Of a DNA stretch of 64,000 nt, positions 17,957-26,406 are shown in pieces (position 1 is the stretch's first letter; each line of letters begins with the position of its first letter). The stretch is from Acidimicrobiia bacterium (lineage in GTDB: Bacteria > Actinomycetota > Acidimicrobiia > IMCC26256 > PALSA-610). Both the position numbers and the translations under genes were made by a program. The notes under the pieces were generated by a model. It saw nothing but the letters and a program-made list of their open reading frames with translations, made no database searches and was not told the origin of the DNA. The stretch spans positions 796,795 through 860,794 of the forward strand of contig JAOSJK010000012.1 in NCBI GenBank assembly GCA_027494135.1, in the 5' to 3' direction.

Positions 17957-20129
17957 GCGACACCCCGCTGCTGTGACCGAGGGAGAGATCCATGGACTTA
18001 CGGTCGTCGTCGGTGAATGGCCGCAGCAGTCCGACCCACTCGAGCGCAATGGGCTCGCCGTCCTCCCCGGCGCCCTCACCTGCCGCGGGATCCGAACCGC
18101 GTCCTCCTAGCGTGGTGGCGACAAGTGGCGATGCGAAGGCAACCGCCATTGCGAGCAAGACGTACGGCCAGTTCCCGATAACGTCGATGCTGCGGAGCAC
18201 CGTGAGCAGTGCAAGTGCACCGGTGAGTGCCAGTAGTGCTCGCGGCGAGCGCCGTACCGGAGCAAACGCCTCGGTCATCTTCTGCACCCCGCCGCTCGGG
18301 TTGCGGCCCAGCCCGATGCCTACCAGGCCGGGCATCACCGGCATGACCTTCTCGAGCGCCGGGATCAGGTTGGGGATGACCGCGAGTGTCGCGAGGCCGA
18401 TTCCCGCGTTGAGCGCACCACCTACTGAGCCGATGCCGCCGACCACGGCCAGCATGAAGACCGGCAGGCCGGTGACGAAGGAGAAATGGCCCGGGTTCAC
18501 CGACTGGAGGAGCCCGCCGTATAGAGCACCTCCGAGTCCGGCAATCCCGGCGGCCAGAGCGAACACCGTGAGCTTCGCAAGGGTCAGATTCATCCCGAAG
18601 GTCGCGCAGGCGGCCTCGCTCTCCTTGAGTGCCAACAGCCGCCTACCGAAGGCGTTGCGACGAATCCACGTGACGAAGAGCGCCAGCAGCGCGAAGACGA
18701 TCGAGAGCAACATTGCCTGCGCCCTCGGGCTCGCCGTCGAGATGCCTCCGACTTCGACCCGGTTCACGCTCACCGATCCGGCTTCGAAGAACTTGACCGG
18801 GAACAAGCCGAAGACCTCGAAGCTACGCAGTTGGAAGACCCACCGGTCCAGCGCCACCGCGAACGCCGCCGTCGCGAGCGCGAGGTAGATTCCGCTCAGC
18901 CGGAGCGCCGGAAGTGCGACCAGCGCACCAACGGCCGCCGTGATGACGACTGCGGCGACCAGTCCCCTGAGTGAGTTCTCGTTGCCCAGGTGCGCCATCG
19001 TCACCGCACCGATGCCTGCAAAGCTGAGCTGGCAGAGAGACACACGACCGGCCATGCCGACGAGCGGGACGAACGAGAGAGCAATGATGGCGAACGCGAA
19101 GGCCTCGGCCAGATCGATCTGGTGAGCCCGGGTCATGAACCCCGAGATGACGTACGCGCCGACGACCATCACCCCGGAGAACGCGAGAGCGGCACCGCGC
19201 GACGGCGCCGCAAAGAACTCGCGACTCCGCGCAGCGCGCCCCTTCAGGCGTGGGTTGGGCAGCACGAGCAGCACCGCGAAGAGGATCATCACGGGTATGG
19301 CCGAGCCGAAGGTGGAGAGGTTGCTCCCCGACAGGAATGAGACATCGGCGCGGTAGCCCTGCCAGTAGGCCTCGCCGAGTCCGAGGATCAGCGCGCCCAC
19401 GAAGGTGAGCGGGAGGCTTCGCAACCGACCGACTATCGCAGCCGCGTAGGCGTTCACGATCAGTAGGGCGAGCACTCCCGCTTCGAGGCCGAGGGTTCCC
19501 ACGAAGAGGATCCCGCTCAGGGCCGCCAGGGAGCAGCCGAGCGCCCAGGCCAGCATCGAGCCGCGGTTCGGTCGGGCTCCGTTCAGCATCGCGAGGTCGC
19601 GGTCGTCCACCGCCGCTCGCATGGCGATGCCGATCCCGGTCCTGTGCAACAGGAATCGGAGCGCGAGCGCGACGCCTACGGCCAGCAGCAACGCCGTCGC
19701 CTCGTGCCACGACACGAAGACCCCGAAGACCGTGAACTTCGAACCCTGGAAGAAGCGGGAGGTGGGCCGCTGTACACCCGGTTGCCAGATCCAATTCGCG
19801 AGCCCGATGAGGCCTGAGAGCAGGCTGATCGAGACGACCAGCTTCGTCGCGTCGCTCGTGCCCTCGAGACTGCGCATGATCACGGCTTCCAGGAAGACCC
19901 CGAAGAGCGGCGCCATGACCACGAGCACGACTGCCAGCGCGATCGGCGCCGGCCATCCCCAGTCGAAGCGGAGCTGCCAGTAGGCGAACGCACCGATCAT
20001 GCCGATAGCGCCGTGCGCGAAGTTGAAGATCCCCGTCGTCGTGTAGGTGAGGACGAGACCGCTGGCCCCGATGGCGTAGATCGCCGCGAGGCTCAGGCCC
20101 GTAATGGAGAAGGTCAGGAGCTTGTCCAT
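17943..20129 (-). CDS. Fused LivH-LivM branched-chain-type permease
   Basis: 728 residues, the sum of the two usual permeases. The N-terminal half is LivH-like (GLSLAAIYAIGASGLVLTYTTTGIFNFAHGA, MRAAVDDRDLAMLNGARP, about eight helices). From about residue 315 a LivM-like half follows: LVGMAGRVSLCQLSFAGIGA, then a conserved ALKESEAACATFGMN, then VVGGIGSVGGALNAGIG. A further pair of helices and a charged tail complete it. It should form the channel for the LivG/LivF ATPases. The leader contains a nine-base tandem repeat and an operator-like site about 140 bases upstream. Fusion of H and M occurs in some actinobacteria; it fixes 1:1 pairing of the halves. Confidence 0.93.
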   Translation of the reverse strand: MDKLLTFSITGLSLAAIYAIGASGLVLTYTTTGIFNFAHGAIGMIGAFAYWQLRFDWGWPAPIALAVVLVVMAPLFGVFLEAVIMRSLEGTSDATKLVVSISLLSGLIGLANWIWQPGVQRPTSRFFQGSKFTVFGVFVSWHEATALLLAVGVALALRFLLHRTGIGIAMRAAVDDRDLAMLNGARPNRGSMLAWALGCSLAALSGILFVGTLGLEAGVLALLIVNAYAAAIVGRLRSLPLTFVGALILGLGEAYWQGYRADVSFLSGSNLSTFGSAIPVMILFAVLLVLPNPRLKGRAARSREFFAAPSRGAALAFSGVMVVGAYVISGFMTRAHQIDLAEAFAFAIIALSFVPLVGMAGRVSLCQLSFAGIGAVTMAHLGNENSLRGLVAAVVITAAVGALVALPALRLSGIYLALATAAFAVALDRWVFQLRSFEVFGLFPVKFFEAGSVSVNRVEVGGISTASPRAQAMLLSIVFALLALFVTWIRRNAFGRRLLALKESEAACATFGMNLTLAKLTVFALAAGIAGLGGALYGGLLQSVNPGHFSFVTGLPVFMLAVVGGIGSVGGALNAGIGLATLAVIPNLIPALEKVMPVMPGLVGIGLGRNPSGGVQKMTEAFAPVRRSPRALLALTGALALLTVLRSIDVIGNWPYVLLAMAVAFASPLVATTLGGRGSDPAAGEGAGEDGEPIALEWVGLLRPFTDDDRKSMDLSLGHSSGVSRGTA

Positions 20130-20156
20130 CGCGTCCCCTCAGGCTCGGCTCTCGAG

Positions 20157-20219
20157 ATCGTCGTCATCGTCGTCATCGTCGTAATCGTCGTGATCGTCGT
20201 GATCGTCGTGATCGTCGGC
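20157..20219. repeat. Nine-base tandem repeat (ATCGTCGTN) in the livHM leader
   Basis: About seven units of ATCGTCGT plus C, A or G, between the livHM start at 20129 and its presumed promoter at 20265. Unit length is a multiple of three, and the plus strand would encode IVV repeats, but it lies in an untranslated leader. Confidence 0.8.
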
Positions 20220-20268
20220 TGAGGCTGAACAACGCGACGGCGTCGGATCGCCGGTGCAGCGCGCATAG

Positions 20269-20282
20269 TAGAACGCGTTCCA
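20269..20282. promoter_or_regulatory. Perfect TNNAACNNGTTNNA operator-like site upstream of livHM
   Basis: TAGAACGCGTTCCA. A minus-strand TACTAT -10 candidate at 20265-20270 overlaps its edge. It would control the permease and ATPase genes. Confidence 0.7.
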
Positions 20283-20378
20283 CCTCCGCACAAGGGAATC
20301 GCGGCTCCTCGCCGGCGCACGCGGCCACTCGGGCGCGTCACCGAGGAGCGCAGCGATCGTCCGGGCAGGTCATCGGGC

Positions 20379-21915
20379 TCAGGGCGCGCAGGTCGACGGC
20401 TTCCGGATCGTCTGCGAAGGCGGGGTTCGCGCACTTGACGCCCTCTCCGTAGTCGCCCGTCAGCTCGAACACGTTCTCCGGGTCGCAGCTGAAGATCCCC
20501 TCGTTGGGATCGGTGTCGACCACGACGAAGTCACCGTCCTCGACCGCGATCTCCACGAAGCACTGCGACGCGACGCCGTCCACGATCTCCGTCCGCGCAT
20601 GGAGTCCACCGCCCGACCATTCTCCGATCTGCTCCGCCTGCTCCCAGACGCAGTCACGCGTCAAGTCGGCTCCACAGGCGCTCGCGGCCTTAGCGAAGAG
20701 CAGCCATGCCGAGAAGCCTGTAACGCCCAGGTTTGCGATCTTCCCGCCCGGGTTGAACTCGTCCATGATGTCGAGGAACTGCTGTGTCGCCGGGTTCTGA
20801 GCGGCGATCTCCGGATCGAGGTACGGGTAGTGGCTCGACGCCATGTAGACACCGTCGGCGGCGGAACCAGCCTCGGCCAGCAGCAGGTTGTCGTAGCTGT
20901 TTCCTCCTGCTCGCACGAAGTCGGGCTTGAACTCGATCTCGTCCATCGACTTCAACAGCGCCGCGAGGTTCCCGGGATCGGCCACCCAGATCACCCCGCG
21001 CACGCCCGCCGACTTCATCCCCTCGGCGAACCCCCTCCACGAGGCCTCACCGGCTGCGTTGTACTTCTCGTCGTAGACGATCTCCCACCCTAGGGAGCGC
21101 ATCGCCTCCTTCGCCTTCTCGGCAGAGGTCAGAGTCACGGCGACCCCGGCCGTGAGGATCCCGATCTTCTTGGTGGCCTCGGGGAACTGCTCACCCAGCC
21201 ACCTGAGGTCGCCGATCGCGAGCGTACCCAGGTCGCTGGGCAACGGGGTGATCATCAGATCGGAGTCTGCTGCAGGCGGGTTCGTAGCGGAGCCGGCGAT
21301 AGCCGGCAGGCCGCATGCCAGACGCTCCACCTGGCCCTGATCGTCGAAGACGCCGAGGCCGCCGACGAGCATGAAGTCACCCTCCTCACATGCGTCGATC
21401 ATGCGCGCCTGATGCTCGGTGAGCTTCGCGTCGCGCTCCACGACGTCGATCTTCCGACCGCTGATCCCGCCGGCGGCGTTGCACCAGCCGGCGAAGGCCT
21501 CGGCGCTGTCGAAGATCTCCTGGTTAAGCCCCGGGCGCCCCGCGTAGCCGGGGTCGGCGACCGTGCCCAGTTGGATCGAGTCGGCTGTGACGCCTACGTC
21601 GGTCGCCTTGAGCACCACCCCCTCCTCCGCCGGTCCGCAGACCGTTCCGAGGTCGCCGAAGTCGCCGGGCCCTCCGCCATCCTCGGGTGCGGAGACCGTG
21701 GTCGTCGCAGCACCAACCGCCGTCGTGGCGCCGCCGTCGTCGTCGTCGGAGGCGGTGTCGTCGGAGCGGCCGCACGCGGCAGCGAGGAGTCCGAGAACAG
21801 CGACCGTCGCAACGAGGCGACGCACGGACCCGGCCGGCCGACCTGCCCGTCGCGGGGCCGACTCTTCCGGTTCCTCGGCTCGAGCCGGTCCCGTGGTGCG
21901 ATCGGAGTACGACAT
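20379..21915 (-). CDS. Liv-type ABC substrate-binding lipoprotein, paralogue 2
   Basis: Lipobox LAAACG follows a hydrophobic stretch near residues 34-46. The mature binding fold repeats the landmarks of paralogue 1 (IQLGTVADPGYAGRPGLNQE, NAAGGISGRKID, MLVGGLGVFDDQGQ, WLGEQFPEATKKIG, SAWLLFAKAASACGADLTRDC). The end of the uncorrected frame runs on to 20338. Removing one extra G near 20402 gives the same short PS-T-CAP ending as the paralogues, with a stop at 20379. It sits directly upstream of the livHM-livG-livF genes on the same strand, so it is the most likely dedicated binding protein of this importer. An operator-like site overlaps its TAGTAT -10 candidate. Confidence 0.9.
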
Positions 21916-21961
21916 CCTCGCCCTCCCAGGTAGGAGCCTTCCATGGCCGACCGCGGCATAC

Positions 21962-21975
21962 TAGAACGCGTTTCA
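21962..21975. promoter_or_regulatory. Perfect TNNAACNNGTTNNA operator-like site upstream of binding-protein gene 2
   Basis: TAGAACGCGTTTCA. The minus-strand -10 candidate TAGTAT (21958-21963) overlaps it, and the start codon is about 45 bases away, as in binding-protein gene 1. Confidence 0.72.
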
Positions 21976-22058
21976 CCTTCGCGTCCAGGACCGGGGAACC
22001 GTCACCGCGCGCAGTGACAACGGCCGGCGAGGGTTCCCCATGCCTCGCACACACTCTC

Positions 22059-23599
22059 TCAGGGAGCGCAGGTAGACGGCCTGGGGTCGGCCGAGAACGC
22101 CGGGTTCTCGCACTTGACCCCCTGGTCGGGCCCAGGGTCGAGGTCGATGACGTTCTCCGGGTCGCAGAGGTAGACGCCATCGTTGGCGCCGATGTCGGGG
22201 AGGACGAACTCACCGTGACTGGCCTCGATCTCCACGAAGCAACCCGTAGCGCGGCGGCCTGTGAGGTCCTGCGTCGCGTGCAGCCCCCCGCCGCTCCAAT
22301 CGCGCACCGAGACGACCTCCGCCCACACGCAGTCGCGCGTGAGCTCGTCACCACAGGCCGACGCACTCCTGGCGAAGAGCAGCCAGGCGGAGAACGCGGC
22401 GATCCCGAGATCGGCGATCTTCCCGCCAGGGTCGTACTCGTCCATGATGTCGAGGTACTGCTGCGTCGCAGGGTTCTGCGCCGCGAGCTCCGGGTCGAGG
22501 AACGGATAGCTGCTGCCGGAGATATAGACATTGTCGGCGGCTTCCCCTGCCTCCGAGAGCAGGATGGTGTCGTAGAGGTTGGTCGCGCCGCGCACGAAGT
22601 CGGGGTGGTACTCGATCTCGTCCATCGACTTCAGCAGCGCCGCGAGGTTTCCCGGGTCGGCGACCCAGATCACTCCCCGCGCACCCGACGACCGCAGACC
22701 CTCGGCGAACCCACGCCAGGAGGCCTCACCGGCAGCGTTGTACTTCTCGTCGTAGACGATCTCCCAGCCGAGATGCGCGATCGACTCCCTTGCCCGCTCG
22801 GCGGCGTTGAGCGTCGCCGCCACCCCGGCGGTGAGTATCCCGATCTTCTGCGTTGCCTCCGGGAATTGCTCGCCGAGCCATCTGAGGTCGCCTATCCCGA
22901 TCGACTCCGGGCGGTTGAGCAGGGGGCCATGGTGAGATCGGATTGGACCGCCGGCGGGTTGACGACGAAGCCCGCGAGGTTCGGAAGGCCGCACGCGAGG
23001 CGCTCGCCCTGCCCCTGATCGTCGAAGACACCTCCGCCGCCTACGAGCATGAAGTCGCCCTCGTCGCACGCCTCGATCATCCGCGGCTGGTACTCGGTCA
23101 GCCTCGCGTCGCGCTTCACCAGCTCGATGCTGCGGCCGTTGATCCCTCCCGCGTCGTTGCACCATCGGGTGAACGCCTCGGCGCTGTCGAAGACCTCCTG
23201 GTTGAGCCCGGGACGGCCCGAGAAACCGGGGTCGGCGACCGTGCCCAGCTGTATCGAGTCGGCCGTCACACCGATGTCGGTGGCCTCCAGAGCAGCGCCG
23301 TCGGGGGAAGGCCCGCAGACCCGGCCGAGGTCCCCGAACTCCCCCGGCGCCGCGCCGCCGGGCACCGTCGTCGAGGCGCCCGGGGCAGCCGTCGGACCTT
23401 CGCGCCCAGAAGGGCCCTCCTCGACCTCTTCGTCGGAGCGGCCGCAGCCCACGGTGGCGACCAGAATCACCGCGAGACCCGAGATGGCGAGGCGACGTCG
23501 CGCGCGCTGCGCGCCGACGAGTGGCGTAGCGGCCCTCAGCCGAACCCGGCGGGCGCGGGCCCTGTTGAAGCGGCCGGAGACGCGGTTGTCCTCGCGCAT
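22059..23599 (-). CDS. Liv-type ABC substrate-binding lipoprotein, paralogue 3, one frameshift
   Basis: The N-terminal part starts MREDNRVSGRF at 23599, with a long basic region, a hydrophobic stretch and lipobox VATVGCG near residue 52. It reads to LTMAP, where one base is missing from a C run near 22923. The second frame continues LLNRPESIGIGDLRWLGEQFPEAT to the CAP ending at 22059. Corrected length is about 512 residues, like paralogues 1 and 2, and the landmark segments match (IQLGTVADPGFSGRPGLNQE, GVFDDQGQGERLACGLP). It lies just upstream of paralogue 2, so the pair probably arose by tandem duplication. No perfect operator-like site precedes this copy; the tetR gene lies directly upstream. 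Confidence 0.88.
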
Positions 23600-23643
23600 C
23601 GCACGCCCCCTCGTTCGGTTCTCGACCGGTGGCCCGACGGAGC

Positions 23644-24180
23644 CTAGACCCCCTCCGGCGAGCGCGCGTTGCGTTCGTCGAGGACGAGGTGCGCAGTCGC
23701 GTCGATGATCTCGACCACTTGGCTCATCTGCATCCGTCCGTTGATCCACGACAGCAGCGACGAGTGCAGCACGTGCTCGATGACCGCCGTCACCTGCGAC
23801 GAGTGGTGTGCGTCGGGGAGGGCCAGCGCCTTCTCGATCAACTCGGTCATCGTGACGCCGGCCTCGGCGTCGAGCGCAGCCACCTCCGGTGCCTTCGCAC
23901 TGGCCGCCGTGAGGATCGCCGAGACGAGCCTCGGCTGGCGCCCCAGTGCCTCGCAGACCTTCCCGAGCACATCGGAGACGCGTTCTGCGGGGGTGGCGCC
24001 ACGCGGTGACCGGCCCGTGATCCGCTCCTCGAGCTCCTTGGTCCATTCCACGTACGCGGCGGCGAGCAGATGATCCTTGGAGGTGAAGTAGTTGTAGAGG
24101 GTCCCGACGGCGACGTTCGCCTGATCGGCCAAGTCGCGCATGACCACCGCGTCGTAGCCGCCCTCGGCCGCCAGAGCCAT
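23644..24180 (-). CDS. TetR-family regulator, start unresolved
   Basis: 178 residues from an ATG at 24180. The helix-turn-helix reads MRDLADQANVAVGTLYNYFTSKDHLL, split as usual into helix, turn and recognition helix. The codons upstream, in the same open frame, read KSERRQRIIRTA, the normal TetR helix 1, yet no start codon exists before a stop at about 24264. An ATG one frame away lies inside an operator-like palindrome at 24255. Either the start is non-standard or an indel hides it. The C-terminal ligand domain has a KstR-like WINGRM segment. Position in the Liv cluster and the operator copy at its own start suggest autoregulation and control of the neighbouring Liv genes. Confidence 0.85.
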   Translation of the reverse strand: MALAAEGGYDAVVMRDLADQANVAVGTLYNYFTSKDHLLAAAYVEWTKELEERITGRSPRGATPAERVSDVLGKVCEALGRQPRLVSAILTAASAKAPEVAALDAEAGVTMTELIEKALALPDAHHSSQVTAVIEHVLHSSLLSWINGRMQMSQVVEIIDATAHLVLDERNARSPEGV

Positions 24181-24254
24181 CGCCGTGCGGATGATGCGCT
24201 GCCGCCGCTCGCTCTTCGTGTCGCCGTCGTTGCTGGCTATCGGACCGCCCCCTG

Positions 24255-24268
24255 TAGAACGCGTTCAT
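24255..24268. promoter_or_regulatory. Near-match operator site overlapping the tetR start region
   Basis: TAGAACGCGTTCAT differs from TNNAACNNGTTNNA only in the last base. It contains the perfect palindrome GAACGCGTTC. It lies about 75 bases before the annotated tetR ATG. A poorer copy, CTGAACGCGTACCA, follows at 24341. Confidence 0.55.
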
Positions 24269-24383
24269 TCACTTCCGCACCGCGCCGGGCCCCCACACGC
24301 CTCTGATGTGGATGCCGGAACCCGCCCTCGATCGGACCTACTGAACGCGTACCAGACTAGCGCCGAGAGGCACCCCCGGACAC

Positions 24384-25505
24384 CTACGGCGCAGTCGACG
24401 ACCAGTCTGCGAATCCCGACGGTTCGTGCCGGCCGAAGCAGCCGTGCTCGAAGAGGCCCCATCCTTCAGCCCCGCCGCAGCGCGCCCTGGCCACGTGATC
24501 GATCACCCCGAACTGCGACCTGCCGACGAGCTCGGGGTCACTCATGTCGTGCTCCACCCCCTCGATCCAGCCACGCCCCTTCCACTGACCGTGCCCCCAG
24601 TCGGGGTCACGGCTGTAGCCGGACCCGCAGTTGAGCGCGACGTGTGAGAGGCAGTCGACCTCCACGACGAGTGGTGAGCTCCGTCGCTGCGGTATCGAGA
24701 CAACCGCGGAGCGGGGGATGCGTGTGCCCGAGCGGTACTCGACCTCGATCTCCGGCCAGCCGAGGACATCTGGCACGCGTCCGCTCGACGACGGCCACAC
24801 GCGCACCGCCTCACAGTGAGTGCGCGTCCCGTCGCCGTCCTCCTGAGCGATGACCATCAGGGAGAAGTCGTCGAACCGCAGGGGCACGTAGGTCCACCAG
24901 AAGCCGGCGCCCTCCTGGGGCTCGGCCTCCGCCCGCCCGGGGGGCTCGGCCTCACCCACCGATCGGATCCCCCAAGATCGGTCGCGGCTGCCTACCCAGC
25001 GCTCGTCGCCGACCACGATCTCCTCGCCACCGACCCTCAGGGCCCCCGACCAGGTGCCGACCTGCCAGAACCTCTGCGCATCGAGTGCGATGCGGCCGTT
25101 GCGGCGCATGACGTGCGGCACCTCCTCCGCAGCCGGGAAGGACCCCGTCCACGTGAGATCGAAGCCGATGCCGTGGTCGTCGGCATCGCAGACCAGCCGC
25201 AGCCGGTTCAGGGGATCGAGCACCTCGATCCTGTACGGCCCGACGCTCTGACTCATCCTGTCGTCGCCCAGCGCATCGGACATCCGTACCGTCGACTGCA
25301 CGTCGCCACGGCGCACGGTTGCGTATGCGTCGATGACGCCGAGATTCGGGTACACACCGAGCCCCGTCACGAGGAAGATCTCACCCGTCCTTTCGTGGGC
25401 GTTGAAGTAGCAACGGTCGTAGGCGTTGCGGTCGCTCGTATCCATGTGTCGCATCGAGAGCGGCACCTGGTGGACCGGGTACTCGTCGAGCGGTACGGGC
25501 AGCAT
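24384..25505 (-). CDS. CrtC/AttH-like conserved protein (DUF7064/7065-like)
   Basis: 373 residues with no signal peptide or membrane segment. It is beta-rich with many Trp residues. Segments typical of the actinobacterial group I associate with DUF7064/DUF7065 include NAYDRCYFNAHERTGEIF near residue 27, FWWTYVPLRFDDF near 200 and GWGLFEHGCFGRH near 350. These proteins resemble the double lipocalin-like fold of CrtC (carotenoid 1,2-hydratase) and AttH. If that relation holds, an isoprenoid or lipid substrate is plausible, matching the four CrtI-like oxidoreductases nearby. The assignment rests on my recollection of the family. Confidence 0.65.
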   Translation of the reverse strand: MLPVPLDEYPVHQVPLSMRHMDTSDRNAYDRCYFNAHERTGEIFLVTGLGVYPNLGVIDAYATVRRGDVQSTVRMSDALGDDRMSQSVGPYRIEVLDPLNRLRLVCDADDHGIGFDLTWTGSFPAAEEVPHVMRRNGRIALDAQRFWQVGTWSGALRVGGEEIVVGDERWVGSRDRSWGIRSVGEAEPPGRAEAEPQEGAGFWWTYVPLRFDDFSLMVIAQEDGDGTRTHCEAVRVWPSSSGRVPDVLGWPEIEVEYRSGTRIPRSAVVSIPQRRSSPLVVEVDCLSHVALNCGSGYSRDPDWGHGQWKGRGWIEGVEHDMSDPELVGRSQFGVIDHVARARCGGAEGWGLFEHGCFGRHEPSGFADWSSTAP

Positions 25506-25683
25506 TGATTACCTCCATCTTCTCGAGCGCACCCTACCGGGTCGAAGGCCTACGACTTCCGGCCTTGTCGACGATAGGGACGGCTGGTTGCGGGGGTCAC
25601 GCGGGTCACTCCGGCCTGCGCCGGAACACGGTGCGGCGCGGTCATTGATCGGGATTCTGCACACCGCCGGCAACTGCAGAGCT

Positions 25684-26286
25684 TCATCTCAGGCCCGGGA
25701 GGAGGAACTCGCGAATGAACTCCGCCGTCTTCACCGCGTCCTCGCTGTCGAACGTGACCGACGGCGTCGCCACCAGGGAGAAGACGACACGCGTGATCCA
25801 CTCCGCAGCACGCCTCACATCGATGTCGGGCCGGATCTCTCCCCGGTCGCGCGCCGAGCCGATCAGGGGGATGATCGCCTCCATCGCGGTCGCCAGGAGC
25901 TCGCGGGCGTCGGTGGTGACCGAGCGTGCCAGGGCGTGGGGATCCGCACGATGCATCGCAGCCGTCAGTGGGTCGTCGTGGACGAACCGGTTGGTCAGCC
26001 TCACGACCTCCTCGATCTGGGCCGAGAGCCCCGAGATGGCCGCGGTGCGCTTCTCGACGTTCTCCAGGAATGCACGCGCGCGCTCCCTGTTGACCTCACG
26101 GAGCAGTGTCAGCTTGTCGGGAAACACCCTGTAGAGGCTGCGCCGCGACATGTCTGCATCTCTTGCGATCTCCTCCATCGAGGCCTTCTGGAACCCGTGG
26201 AGGGAGAAGCACCGGGTAGCCGCGTCGAGGATGTGCGCTCGCTTCGAACAGCTCCCGGCTGCGCCGTCTTCGACTATGGTGAACAT
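25684..26286 (-). CDS. TetR-family regulator
   Basis: 200 residues from the ATG at 26286. The N-terminal DNA-binding domain reads SKRAHILDAATRCFSLHGFQKASMEEIA with recognition part MSRRSLYRVFPDKLTLL, residues about 14-65. The C-terminal ligand domain ends EFIREFLLPGLR. It is divergent from the FAD oxidoreductase at 26407. An inverted repeat (TGGCACA...TGTGCCA) spans its own start codon, so it probably represses itself and that oxidoreductase. The effector is unknown, probably the substrate or CoA ester of the neighbouring enzymes. Confidence 0.9.
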   Translation of the reverse strand: MFTIVEDGAAGSCSKRAHILDAATRCFSLHGFQKASMEEIARDADMSRRSLYRVFPDKLTLLREVNRERARAFLENVEKRTAAISGLSAQIEEVVRLTNRFVHDDPLTAAMHRADPHALARSVTTDARELLATAMEAIIPLIGSARDRGEIRPDIDVRRAAEWITRVVFSLVATPSVTFDSEDAVKTAEFIREFLLPGLR

Positions 26287-26312
26287 GGCACAAACAATGT
26301 TACTCTGTGCCA
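26286..26312. promoter_or_regulatory. Inverted-repeat operator candidate between tetR and the FAD oxidoreductase
   Basis: TGGCACA (26286-26292) and TGTGCCA (26306-26312) form perfect 7-bp arms around 13 bases that include AACAATGTT. The left arm includes the tetR start codon. Its size suits a TetR dimer. Confidence 0.65.
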
Positions 26313-26406
26313 CACGCCGGCGTGACGCCTGCGAACGACCGGCGCCCGCGAACGACCGATGCCTGCATACGGACCCCGGTCGCCCACACCAGCCAGGGAG
26401 GAAGCC

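Noticed and set aside
20157-20219. Plus-strand IVV-repeat peptide gene
   Set aside because: Low-complexity translation of a microsatellite in a leader, with no homology or ribosome site in support.
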